Shown here: piece after piece, positions 12,626-24,429 of the stretch
Layout: each line of letters begins with the position of its first letter
How positions within the stretch are numbered: position 1 is the stretch's first letter
Assembly: GCF_030272615.1 (NCBI RefSeq)
Contig: NC_081411.1
Span: 39,917,140-39,981,139, forward strand
Source of the DNA: Cryptomeria japonica
Lineage: Eukaryota > Streptophyta > Pinopsida > Cupressales > Cupressaceae
DNA: 64,000 nt
Direction of reading: 5' to 3'
Translations under genes and position numbers: made by a program
Notes under the pieces: generated by a model
What the model was told of the DNA's origin: nothing
Seen by the model: only the letters and a program-made list of their open reading frames with translations
Databases searched by the model: none

Positions 12626-13027
12626 TAGGAAAGATGGAGCAAATAAAAGAGAGTCAGAGATAATAAATATATAGAGTAAAGGTTGATAGAGAGAAATAGA
12701 AATAAATATATAGAGTAGGAAAGATGAAGGGAGAGATAAATTTAATTAGAGAGAGAGGGAGTGATATATAAAAATGAAGATAAAGAGAGATAGAGAGAGG
12801 TAGACAATGCTAGAGAGATATGGATAGAAAGAGATAGAAATGAGTGAGAGAGATAATAGAGAGATAGAGATATAGAGAGAGATTGATGGAGTTAATAAGA
12901 AAGGGATGACATAGATATAGATTGAGAAGAGGTGGAGATAGAGGGTGCATGGGTGAGAGAAAAAGAAGGTGACATAGAAATGGGAAATAACTCTACTAAG
13001 AATAGTGGTGATATGAAATACTCTATG
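11763..13027 (-). mobile_element. Helitron-like copy B with simple-sequence body
   Basis: The reverse complement of copy A. The terminus reads CTAG followed by T on the minus strand, with the same 7-bp ATTGCAC/GTGCAAT stem retained even though the loop differs. Shared sequence extends to about 12020 and then passes into purine-rich simple repeats to about 13020, as copy A passes into its (CT)n tract. The far end is undefined and is cut by the LTR element inserted at 13028. Confidence 0.48.
12000..13020. repeat. About 1 kb of GA/GATA-rich simple sequence with (GA)n and (GT)n tracts
   Basis: The plus strand is nearly all purine apart from T. It contains a pure (GA)n run at about 12249-12303, a (GT)n run at 12540-12599 and a (GA)n run at 12599-12625, set in cryptically simple gaga/gata text. 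The long Ser/Leu/His minus-strand open frames here are repeat artefacts. Confidence 0.95.
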
Positions 13028-14390
13028 TGTAACTAGGAAAATGGAATGCATCAAAGCAATAAATATTAGCTAACCACAAAGCTAAATTGCAATGAAATAA
13101 AATCCTACTACAATCAATAGAAGAATTGAAAATAAGACATTCAAAATAAATGAAAAATCATCACCAATGTCTCTTTCAATTGACCTCCATTGTCCTTCTT
13201 TCTCCTTCAAATTATCTTGTTTGTGGATCTCACCTACAAGTGCAACAGAAAAGTATGAAAGCAAGCAAGATGACAATATGAAAATTGCAGCATAAGCATA
13301 CTAGAAGCGTGGTTGATTGATTGAAAATGTGATTGATTCTGAAAATGTGATTGATTCCTCCTTTCATTGAAGAAAATCATCCAATTTATAGACAAATTGG
13401 AGAGAGGACAAGATTAGCATGAAGAGATTTGAAAGGAAATTCAAATCAAGAATGACAAAATTATGACAAATGACAATTTTCTATGCAAGGAGTATGACAA
13501 ATTATGACAAGTTGCTATGCAAAATGCATGACAAATTATGACAAAATATGGCAAGTGGAAGCATAAACATAGGAGAAAATGAGGGAATGAAATTAGGGGA
13601 AATATTAGAAAAATTAAAGAAAATAGGAGAAATAGAAATTAGGAATTAGGAGAAATTAGCAAATTAGAAAATTGAGGAAAAAGATGAAATAGAAATTAGG
13701 TGAATTAATTAATAGGTTTTCATCCATTAATTAATTCATGAAAGAGACCTAGGACTAAATAAATAGATTTATTTAACCCACAAAGAAGAAGAAAAGGATT
13801 AAATGAACAAATCATAAAACCTTAGAAATAAGAGGACAAGGAATTAGGTCAAGACAACAAGAAATTAATGTAGGTTGGATCATGACTCTGATTGAGAAAG
13901 GACCAATGTTGATAAATGATTGAGATTGATTGACAGAAATCAATGACAAACTGACCAAGATTGACAAGGAGATCAAATTGATAGGTGCCAATTGACGAGG
14001 AATAATGACTAATCGATCCAAATTGACATGATTGAAAAGGACAAGGATCAATGACGAATCGATCACAAAATGACAACATTGACAAGAGGACAAAACCCTA
14101 ATTCTGTCATCGATTAGGATTGATGATGTCCAAAATCACGATAAATGAGCACGCACCATGATGTGACAAGATAAGATTGACCAAAATCATGACTGAAGAT
14201 TGCTATCGACAAGACCTAATTCAAAAGCGAGAAAAATGAGGAATGCAGAAGGACTTGATGCTCGCAAATGATAAAGGCCAAGTATGCAACATAGAAGAAA
14301 TGTTAATGCAACACAAGAGCTCTAAAATAAGGAAATGCGCAAATGTTAAAGTATGACTCCACAAGCGTTGACCATTTTTAGATGTCTACA
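13028..14390 (-). repeat. 3' LTR of the 13-23 kb element
   Basis: Reads TGTAGACATC at its minus-strand start. The part nearest 13028 differs most from its partner LTR. Confidence 0.93.
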
Positions 14391-14405
14391 TTTTGCCCCT
14401 CTTTG
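14391..14405 (-). other. Polypurine tract of the 13-23 kb element
   Basis: The minus strand reads CAAAGAGGGGCAAAA directly before the TGTAGACATC start of the 3' LTR, as expected for a plus-strand primer. Confidence 0.85.
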
Positions 14406-15469
14406 AGACAATGCGATTTTAAGCGTTGTTTCAAAGAACAATAATGAAAATGCCCCAGACAATAACAATGACATATGCATGCCCCCTCGAGGAATTGGTC
14501 AAAAAAATCCAGAAAAGAGGCCAAGTGATCGATAAGAATGACAAAAGATGATAGGTTCGAACGGATCAAATGGACTGCCAAGACTGACAGAAGAAATGTT
14601 AGTAAGATGAAATTAGACAGAGGAGAGTTAGAGATGAAGGAAAACTTGCTTTTACAAATGCACATAAGTAGGTGAGAACCTTTATTTATTGTAGCAAAGC
14701 AGATGCAGAGCATCATGGCATTGAAGGCCAGAGCTGGAACGTAACCCCTTTTGCAAAAGACAGACACATCACACATAAGGAATGAGTGAAGCATCCTAGG
14801 GTGCATACATCAAGGGTCGAGGTATGTGCGGTATTCACAAAGTGAACATACTTATCACAGACACCCAATGATATAGTTGCCCCAGTTTGTGACAAACATT
14901 CCACAAACAACAAACACAACAAAAAAAGGAAAGGGACCATGAACCATCCCGGTCATTCTAAATCACTCAGTGACATCCTCGAGCAACATAGGAACATGAT
15001 CGAAGCCAAAGATAAATCAATAAAAAGATAAGACGCACAAATTCAACCAAGTTAAACAAATAGTCTGATCATCATTGTCAAAAGTGGAAAACAAGAATGA
15101 TCATGCTGTCTGGTTTTAGGGAATGCAGTACCCCATCTAAGATAGGACATAGTCTGGTTTCGAGTATACCACACCCTGTATAAGACCCATGATAATATTG
15201 ACAAGGACCAATGGTAATGTTGATGCTATTTGGATTGATGTGACAACTGTGATCAGGTTGAATGCTTGCTTGGTCGAACAGTTTATCTGTTAATGCATGA
15301 TTTCATTAAAGCACAATGTTTGATAAATTGTCGTTGGATGTATGCTCAGCGATCTGTCTATGCACAAAGGGGACCATTTATTGACAAAATGCAAAATGCC
15401 AAAGAAATTGTTTTTGGAATTTTGATGTTTTGAAATTTTTAGGGTTTTGAGTTTTTTTACAATTTTTTT

Positions 15470-15650
15470 TGTTCGTTTTTCAGGACTTTATTTGACCTTT
15501 TAGGGTTTTTTTCAATACATTTTATGATTTTTAGGGATTTTTTCAGGACATTATATGATTTTTAGGGATTTTTTTCAAGACATTATATGATTTTTAGGGA
15601 TTTTTTCAGGTCATTATATGAATGTTTTTGAATTATTTCAGGACATTTTT
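15470..15650. repeat. Short tandem repeat in the 3' part of the LTR element
   Basis: About five units of roughly 31-38 bp, each with an acattatatgatttttaggg core and a ttttttcagg end. T-rich on the plus strand. Confidence 0.85.
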
Positions 15651-16961
15651 TCAATTTTTATGATTTTACCCCTAGTGTCTAGCAAGGCAAGGAATATGAC
15701 AGGTGAATAAATAGGCTTTCTGAAATGTTGGTGGATAGAGGGAAGACAAAGGCCTTTTATCATGGAGACAATATAGATGCAATTTTCAAGGGCTATTGCA
15801 TGATGGGACAAGAGACTGGATATAACAATGTAAAGCAGGAACATGGCATGAGGGACATGTCAAGAGGTTTTTGAAACTATGTTTAAATTTTGTGTCCTTA
15901 TGTTAGATCAAGATCAAGGAATGAAAAAGAGTGTATGGATAGTGATAAGATATGGATAGGATAAGCAAGACCAAGAATGGATAAGTGACATGGACTGAAG
16001 GTCGAGATAGGTTAAGGGATAGTGGCAGAAAGCTGCAATAAGCTAAGGAATATGGATGAAAGGTTATAATAAGAAAATGGATAAAGACCAAAAGCTATGA
16101 TGGACTAAAAGCTGCAAACAAGATGCATGATGCTCATGACGATCCTCAGCCTTATCAAGATCAAAGGTGGAAAGGGAAACTGGACATGAGGGACAATAGG
16201 ATATGAAGGGTAATGACATGGTATGATAGGATAATGAAGGGCAATAGGATATGAAGGAGGAAACCTGCCCCCAAGTGTGGTGTGAAAGAAGTTCATAGAT
16301 TACGCATGATGCCTGTTTGCCAGGTTTTCATCACAGTACTTGCCCAAGGCGCCTGTTTGCCAGGTTTTCACCAGTGGACGAATTATTTTTGCTTTACTTT
16401 TTTCTTTTGTCTTTTGTCTTTTTCTTTTTCAATTTTTCACTTTTTTTGATTTTTTTTTTGTATTTTGACTTTTTCAATAGAAGATGGACAATTGATAGGG
16501 GATGGAAGAAGGACTCAAGCATCTTTTTGTTTGGATAGTAGCCTTGAAAAAAATGGACCATGACCTTTAAAAGTATGCTCAAAGACGTTGGTAGGATAAG
16601 GACATGGAAAATAAGATGAAACTAAGGCAAGGATTTATGTAAGGGATTGGATCAAAGGGATGGAAGGATGAAAAATATGCATTGGATAATGGATATGGTA
16701 TTGGAAGAATTGGGCTTCAGTGGACAGAAATGTTGGCAAGATCACCATTGGAATACACCTTGAGGGGTGGTGGATTGATGGAGGAAATATGGATCTCAGA
16801 TTGTGAGATTTGGATGGAGGAAAGGATAGTGATTCTGGGACATAAGGGCCCAAAATGGATGAAGAAGGTGATGGAGGAACAAATTTGAGAAGGTTGGATG
16901 GAGGAATAACAACTTTGGATGCCAAGTTGGATGTTTCTTTAGGCTTTTGGGCTTCAAGGAG

Positions 16962-18362
16962 CTACTTAGGGATCCACATGGTTTTTGATTTTTCATGCTT
17001 TTGTTGTTCCTTAGAGTGCATTGCTTGCACAAGGGATTTAGGAACCCATATATATTTTGACTTTGCTTCATTTTTCTTAGTGGGCCTTTGTGGCCTTTTG
17101 GATATTTCTTTTCCTTTACAGATCATATTGTTCTTTTTTTTGACATGTCGATTATATTGAACATGTTGATCCTTGAATACATGTGGATTGCTAGACTTAT
17201 GACTTTTATACTTGACATCCAAATTGCTTGGAGGGGGAAAGGAATGCATGGATGGATATGAATGAAATGGAGTTCTTTTGGATGGATGAAATTTACTCAA
17301 GGATGTGTGCCTTTGCTGACCTTGCATAGAGGACGAAGGGATATAAGGACCTAAGATGGATGGAAAGTATGATGAAGAAGGTGTATGTTTTGATTTTGAT
17401 GGAGGGATACGAACATCTTGATAGTGAGTTGTGTAGACATGAGCCTTAAGATCTTCTTTGATATGGAGGGGTTCTTTCTCATGAAGGTCTACTCCTTTGC
17501 CTTTATGAATATCTTGACTTGTAGGATACTTTGTGCTTTTAGGGGAAGATGCAAGTCCATTATTAGGTGGATATGATATGAGAGAAATAATGAGATCTTG
17601 AAGTGGATTGGATTGCACCAATGTGGAAGAACCCATTATTCATGTCAAGAGTTCATGAACATCTTCCACTAACACGTTAGAATCATGAAGGGGATTAGGA
17701 TCATGAGGGGGACTAGGATTGTGTAGTGGACATGGTTCAATGACAGGCTCTTCAAGAGAAGGAATGGGAGAAATAATGGGATCATCAAAAGAAATGCAAT
17801 CTTGGAGTGTATATGGAGCATTAAGACAAGGAGATGGAGGAACAAAAAGATCTTGTGGAGGATTTAAAGGAATAATTTGATCTTGACAAGGAGGAAGATC
17901 ATTGGAATCCTCTTTAAAGGTGCTTTGCTCTTGACTTTTAATGGGATCATCGGAAAGGATGGAAGGGATATCTTGATCTTTCTTAGGAAGTGGAATGTCA
18001 ATGGGATTTGAAAGGACATTGTGTTCTTGGATAGAATTGATAGGAATAAGTGAATCATCATGAGTGTCTGGGAACATGGGGTCCTGGTCAACAATTAGAT
18101 GGGATGATAGGGTTTCAGGATCTTGATCTTGATTTATTTTAAGACATGTTTCTTCATGCTCTAAATTATCCTCTTGACATGGGGTTGGACTTTGGATATG
18201 CATGGGGGATTCTGACAAGGGATCAATGTTTTGGCATGAAGGAAATGCACTTTGAACATTTGTGATGGATTCTAGCAAGGAATCAATGCTTGAACATGAG
18301 GAAGAGGGACTTCGAATGGGGTCCTCTAAAACAGGTAATGGCAATAAAGTGCATGGTGGCAT
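16962..18362 (-). other. Open-frame region of the LTR element, acidic/Pro-rich then Lys/Ser/Pro-rich
   Basis: Two successive minus-strand open stretches, 17640-18362 (240 codons) and 16962-17636 (224 codons). The first is rich in Pro, Asp, Ser, Ile and Gln and strongly acidic. The second is basic, with Ser/Pro/His/Lys-rich text and a repeated K-x-IWVPK / KTMWIPK-like motif. No retroviral-type domain is recognised. By position (5' to middle of the internal region) these may be gag-related or an accessory ORF. Treated as part of a fossil element. Confidence 0.5.
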
Positions 18363-18556
18363 TGGGTCTTGTATTTCTGAAACATGAAAAGGATGTGCAT
18401 CATGAATTGGATTATCTTGGCAATCAATTATGGATAGCCCTTGGTTAATTTCATCCTTGGGTGTATTGTTTCATGAGGACAATATGGAAGGTTCTTGGGA
18501 AACTTCTAAAGGTGTAGGGATAGACGCCACTGGAGAGTCAATTTGTTTGCGGGGGA

Positions 18557-19420
18557 TTAGGCATTGCTAGACATAATTGTATTATCTTGATCTTCCTCAA
18601 AGAACTCACTTTGTAATTTTCTTAAGATCCTTGCAATAAAGCCACCTTTCTTTCGAGGTTTTGACATATTTGTATTTGGAATTTGAACTTGTTTGGAAAG
18701 GAGTTGGTTCTGGTCTGATGTCATGTTTTGATATTGGTCTTGGTTCAATTGTTCTGACATGTTTGAAACTTGGGTTGGTGTGTGCTGCAACCTTTTTTTT
18801 TGAATGTTTGGTTGTAGTTGTTGACATTGATCTTCCACCATTGGTTGAACTATTTGTGGACATTATATAGTTGGTTGGACATATTGTTGAAATTGGACCA
18901 TTGGTTGTGTTGGTTGTATATGTTGGACCATTGGTTGTGTCTATTGGAAATACTCAAACTATTGAACAATTGGTTGTGATGGTTGAAAATCTAATTGATA
19001 GTAAACACCTTCTTGTTCTTGTTGTGAAGGCACATAATGTTGTTGTCTCTTTTCTTGAAATTTTTTCATCATCTCTATTTGTGAGAGGAGATCTGGTATG
19101 TTTGATCATTCAATAAGAGATCTTACATCAATTGGCTCAATATTTGGATTTTGACCTAGAAATTTTTGAAACATTTTGGACATTTGTGATCTATTCTTCT
19201 CAATGTTTTCACTTTTTGTTCCAAAATCTCCTTTTCTTGAGCTAGTTTCTCCTCTAGTTTCTGTATTTGGACATTTACATCATCATGATAAGTTTGATCG
19301 ATATTGCCTTGTTGTTGGGTTGGATATAATTGTGATTACCTTGGATTAAAATTCGATTGCATTGTCGGTTGATACGTCAAACTTTGTTGCATCATTGGTG
19401 CTTGGAACCTTGTTTCAATA
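18557..19420 (-). other. Gln/Asn-rich region of the LTR element
   Basis: Minus-strand text rich in Gln, Asn, Thr and Ser, with a basic patch (KPRKKGGFIARILRKLQSEF) at the 3' side. It lies upstream of the acidic open stretch. No recognised domain; a low-complexity gag-like or linker segment is possible. Confidence 0.35.
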
Positions 19421-20449
19421 GACATGTCACTATGCAATGTTTTTGGGATTTTTGATTTTAAAAGGATGATGTATGATATGCAACTAAATGCAACCTAAAT
19501 AAATGAAAATGCAATCTATGGCAAGAATGCAACCTATGTTTTTGTTGTTTTTCAAGATTTTGACAAACTTTTTGGAATGCAAACCTAAAGACTCAACCTT
19601 GGGAAGTTGAAATGAAGCCAAGACCTTAAAGGACAAAGGACCAAATGACAATAGGACAAATTGACAATGTCTCACCTATATGCTTGGATACTAAGCTAGG
19701 TTTGACAAAATGATATTAATGAAAGGACAAATTTTAGACAAAGTCAAGACTCCCTAACAACAACTTAGGGAATCATCCAAAGTTTTGATTTTTCAAGTTT
19801 GACAAACCAAATTTTTGAGACTAAATGCAAGAAGGCAATGATTATGACAATGACTTAGGATATGACATGAAAATGATCTAAGGATATGATATGACAAGAT
19901 GAAGCCAAGACAAGATGGCAATACAATGATAAGGATATGCGAAGACCAATGACTTGGAATATGCAAAATGCAACCTAGGCAAGACCTAATTTTAGCATGA
20001 CAAGGATAATGCACGAATGTCACCTAAATGGAAATCTAGCTTGGATATGACAATGAAATGCAAACTTAGGGAAATGATTTTGATCCTAAGTGCAAAATGA
20101 GGACTCTTGCAATGAAAAGGACTAAAATGAATTGAGATGACAATATGTCCTAGGACCAAAGTTGGACTATGCAAAACCTAGCCTAAAGTGACATGAATTT
20201 TGAAACAAAGATATTCAATGTTTTGACAAGCCATGTTCAAATGTTGGATGAATACTTGGACAAATTTGGACTTTTGTTTTGAATTGAAGGTTGTTGATTT
20301 TGAAAACCCAAGTTGACTATGAGCACTTTTGAAACTTTGTTTTTGATTTAACCTTTGACAATCATGGAAGACAAAATGTTTGTTTGACTTTGACTCAAGA
20401 CAATCAAGCACATTCACAAAAAATCCTATGGCTGGCAAGGGCAATATCT

Positions 20450-20915
20450 GTTGAATCCTCTAACCATAAAATACAACACTCAGTCGGATAGCTAGATGCT
20501 TGGTAGCACTGGGTCCCCCTTACAGTGCACTCATTTCTCGGGCATACCAAGCTTCGAGTTCAAGGGGCATCACTTCCCAAGAACTTGCTATCTCTAACTG
20601 AGGAGTACATGAGAGGTGTCTTCGGCATGCGCGTATCACAATGCCTGAGCCAACAGATAGAAGGATTTTGGCATCTAAAAACAAGAGATTCTAGTAAGGG
20701 TATTCATTCGGGTGGGCATTGATCCGGTGAATAAATCGTTGCAATACCATTCCAGCACCCATTGTCTACAACTTTCATTCCATCCACAGTTATTTAGAGT
20801 GGTTTGGAAGAGCTTGGCTTTAGGCCGTCACCACTTTGGGTAGTTCCCTCTCACCAATGCCTATACGAAGTGCCAGGCAAATTGGGAGGCAGGCCCAGTT
20901 CTAAGGGTTAAAACA
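20450..20915. other. GC-richer block in the LTR element leader
   Basis: About 450 bp noticeably richer in G and C than its flanks, between the coding part and the PBS. No tRNA or rRNA recognised. In this position it may hold packaging or translation signals (inference). Confidence 0.4.
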
Positions 20916-21310
20916 TGCAATCAAATTTAAAAAAAAAGACATGATAAGCATTGATTTTTTTTTACCTTTAGAAAATCAAATGAGTTTATTGATTCATTTG
21001 CATCCTAATTGAGACTAGATGAGATTAATTCCACATTAATTTGAAAAAGATTCGATCAATTTAAGCCATGATTAAATGCAATTCGTTGTTTATTTTAAAC
21101 GCTTTGCATGCATGAAATATGGAATTTGTTGTTGTTCTTTAATCCAAATCTTAATTAAAACTATGTGAGAATTGTAGGATTCATTCAAACCTCCTAATTA
21201 GGCTATGTGAAGATTTGTTGTTCATTAAATCCCTCTAATTAAACTATGTGAAGATTTGGTGTTCAATGCATGTTAAGAAATCCTGCATAAATCATTGTTT
21301 AGACTCCATA

Positions 21311-21670
21311 AAACCCACATGCAATAATAGATCCTGTCATAGAACCTGCATGCAACAATGGATTAGTCCAAAAAAATTCACATGCAACAATAGATGCTCA
21401 CATAAAACTTGCATGCAACAACAGATGCTCACATAAAACCTGCATGCAACAACATATTAGTTTAAAAAACCTGCATGCAACAGCAAATGCTCACATAAAA
21501 CCTACATGCAACAACATATTAGTTTAAAAAACCTACATGCAACAATGGATTAGGACAAAAAACCTACATGCAACAGTGGATTAGTCCAAAAAGCTTGCAT
21601 GCAACGATGGATTAACACCAAAAACCTGCATGTAAAAACAAATCCATACATAAAACCTACATGCAAATAT
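21311..21670. repeat. 31-bp tandem repeat in the LTR element leader
   Basis: About eleven to twelve units, each with a catgcaaca core followed by a variable a-rich part and acctg. Unit length is 31 bp, with small variation. It lies between the GC-richer block and the PBS. Confidence 0.9.
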
Positions 21671-21697
21671 CAGACTCCCAAAATTGTCAGATTTACG

Positions 21698-21718
21698 TGT
21701 TCACGTCGGGTTCACCAG
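21698..21718 (-). other. Primer-binding-site-like sequence
   Basis: The minus strand reads TGGTGAACCCGACGTGAAC shortly after the 5' LTR end, starting with the TGG that pairs with the CCA end of a tRNA. I do not assign the tRNA. Confidence 0.65.
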
Positions 21719-21721
21719 AAA

Positions 21722-23087
21722 TGTAGATCAAGAATTTGGGAAAACATCAAAGCAAATAGATATTAGCTAACCACAAAGCTAAATTGCAATGAAATAAAAT
21801 CCTATTACAATCAATAGAAGAATTGAAAATAAGACATTCAAAATAAATGAAAAATCATCACCAATGTCTCTTTCAATTGACCTCCATTGTCCTTCTTTCT
21901 CCTTCAAATTATCTTGTTTGTGGATCTCACCTACAAGTGCAAGAGAAAAGTATGAAAGCAAGCAAGATGACAAGATGAAAATTGCAGCATAAGGATACTA
22001 GAAGCATGGTTGATTGATTGAAAATGTGATTGATTCTGAAAATGTGATTGATTGCTCCTTTCATTGAAGAAAATCATCCAATTTATAGACAAATTGGAGA
22101 GAGGACAAGATTAGCATGAAGAGATTTGAAAGGAAATTCAAATCAAGAATGGCAAAATTATGACAAATGACAATTTTCTATGCAAGGAGTGTGAAAAATT
22201 ATGACAAATTATGACAAGTTGCTATGCGAAATGCATGACAAATTATGGCAAGTGGAAGCATAAACATAGGAGAAAATGAGGGAATGAAATTAGGGGAAAT
22301 ATTAGAGAAATTTAAGAAAATAGGAGAAATAGAAATTAGGAATTAGGAGAAATTAGCAAATTAGAAAATTGAGGAAAAAGATGAAATAGAAATTAGGTGA
22401 ATTAATTAATAGGTTTTCATCCATTAATTAATTCATGAAAGAGACCTAGGACTAAATAAATAGATTTATTTAACCCACAAAGAAGAAGAAAAGGATTAAA
22501 TGAACAAATCATAAAACCCTAGAAATAAGAGGACAAGGAATTAGGTCAAGACAACAAGAAATTAATGTAGGTTCGATCATGATTTTGATTGACAAAGGAC
22601 CAATGTTTATAAATGATTGAGATTGGTTGACAAAAATCAATGACAAATTGACCAAGATTGACAAGAAGATCAAATTGATAGGCACCAATTGACGAGGAAC
22701 AATGACTAATCGATCCAAATTGACATGATTGAAAAGGACAAGGATCGATGATGAATCGATCACAAAATGACAACATTGACAAGAGGACAAAACCCTAATT
22801 CTATCATAGATTAGGATTGACGATGTCCAAAATGATGATAAATGAGCACACACCATGATGCAACAGGATAAGATCGACCAATATCATGATTGAAGATTGC
22901 TATCGACAAGACCTAATTCAAAAGTGAGAAAAATGAGGAATATAGAAGGACTTGATGCTCGTAAATGATAAAGACCAAGTACGCAACATAGAAGAAATGT
23001 TAATGCAATGCACGAACCCTAAAATAAGGCAATGCACAAATGTTAAAGTATGACTCCACAAGCGTTGACCATTTTTAGATGTCTACA
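21722..23087 (-). repeat. 5' LTR of the 13-23 kb element
   Basis: Partner of 13028-14390. Its own ends are TGTAGA and TCTACA, a 6-bp terminal inverted repeat. Confidence 0.93.
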
Positions 23088-23092
23088 CTATG

Positions 23093-24046
23093 AATGGTTC
23101 TCTTCCCAAGTAAAGTGCAGGATTAAGAGGTGGTTGGTAAGTGGCATATCAATCACAATAGTCTGATTCAAATAAGAGTGCAAGGTTAAAGAGAGCTCTC
23201 TTTGTGATGGATCAAAAGTACTAAATTAAAAAACAAACAAATTGACATCTTTCTTACTTAAAATTAAAATGAATTTAAAACATCTTCAATAGTAAACACT
23301 AAAATGAGTGTCACTAAAAAAAACCAAAGAAAATTTGACTAACAAGCAAGGTGATCCTCAAAGGTACACCTAAAGAAGGGGCAGTTAGTAAGTCATCCAA
23401 CTTTGGCTAGGCCTACCATGGCTATGGATATTTTGTGCAAGATTAAAAAAACTATATTATATTTCTATAATAAAAGCATATCCTACATTAGGTATTTAAT
23501 TTAGAAGAGTATAGCAAATAGGACAACAATGCTACAAACTTACAGTAGCTGGAAAAGAGTTATCTCTAAACAAAGTCTAGCAAGAAATTGTTATAGTGAT
23601 ATATTTCATTCCTAGAAGGGAAGGCAATGGTAGTTGAAGAGGTTCAATAGGGGGAAGGAACTAGTAGTTGTTATAGGACCAATAACCATCATCTTTTTTT
23701 CAACCTCAACCCCCATTAGTAGACATAGTAGGAGCCAAAAAAAATGGTAATGGAAGGTCCATTAAAAAATATCACATGCACCAATAGTTGTGCATTTTTT
23801 AGATTTTTTTTACCATAATTATCTCATTACTGGGACGTTTGTGCACTACTACTGGGGTATGTGTCCACTACTACTGGGTTATTTGTACACTAGTACATGC
23901 TATTTTGAGTTATCTACTATTGGCACAAAGGTGAACATGTATTGCACCATACTTTGAAATGTCTAGTTTTTGACCTTTGTACACATAATGAATTCCATAG
24001 CATGCATCGTTACTACCCACTTGGCCAACACAATAGATTTAAGCAA
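23093..24046. other. Intergenic DNA with a small 22-bp triplicate
   Basis: No coding region recognised. At about 23831-23896 a 22-bp unit beginning actggg and ending cactact occurs three times with small differences. Confidence 0.5.
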
Positions 24047-24427
24047 TTAATTCGCATATGGAGAGGACAAAAAAAAATCGTTGAAATCAGATGAGCCATT
24101 TAGGAGCTTAAGATGTGCGAAGTTAGCTATGGCAGCTACTTGCTCATTTCCCCTAAATCTAATCCAATTTTTTTTCCCACTATCTGACAAACGAAGGTAG
24201 TTGGCATCATAAGATAACTTAATGAGAATCCATGACCCATAGTTGCAAAAGGGAGTTGGTAACAAAATCCCATCAGAAATGAATGAATGCAAGTCAAGTT
24301 CTAAATTTTGAAAATGTGGTTGTCTGTTGTGGAACATGCCTATGTAATATTGAATGATACTATGAACTTTGAAGTTGTACATTATATAAATGGTTTTGAA
24401 TTTGTATACATTTATTTGCAATTTCAT
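24047..24427 (-). CDS. Uncharacterised open frame, possibly a fragment
   Basis: 126 codons on the minus strand with mixed, protein-like composition, unlike the low-complexity frames around it. The C-terminal half has segments such as FCNYGSWILIKLSYDANYLR and KKNWIRFRGNEQVAAIANFA. I do not recognise the family. No flanking gene gives context, and no splice partner is evident. It may be a relic of a transposable-element protein or an exon of a host gene; function is unknown. Confidence 0.3.
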   Translation of the reverse strand: MKLQINVYKFKTIYIMYNFKVHSIIQYYIGMFHNRQPHFQNLELDLHSFISDGILLPTPFCNYGSWILIKLSYDANYLRLSDSGKKNWIRFRGNEQVAAIANFAHLKLLNGSSDFNDFFLSSPYAN

Positions 24428-24429
24428 GC

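Larger units (their letters stand above)
13028..23087 (-). mobile_element. Full-length LTR retrotransposon fossil, no recognisable pol (LARD/TR-GAG-like, gypsy-style ends)
   Basis: A 10.06-kb element read on the minus strand. Two LTRs of about 1.36 kb (13028-14390 and 21722-23087) start TG and end CA on the plus strand. A perfect 5-bp target duplication, CTATG, lies at 13023-13027 and 23088-23092. A polypurine tract (complement of 14391-14405) and a PBS-like site near 21700-21718 sit at the expected places. The internal region carries Pro/Asp/Ser-rich and Gln/Asn-rich open frames but no protease, reverse transcriptase, RNase H or integrase I can recognise, so it would have moved with help from a partner. 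LTRs match over roughly 95-97% in the stretches I compared, so the insertion is not recent but not among the oldest here. The structure looks whole; the coding part looks broken. Confidence 0.93.

Noticed and set aside
11995-12642. 215-codon open frame on the minus strand (Ser/Leu/His/Thr repeats)
   Set aside because: Entirely simple sequence; no complex protein segment.
21311-21670. CRISPR-like array
   Set aside because: Repeats are contiguous with no unique spacers, lie in a retroelement leader, and the DNA is eukaryotic.
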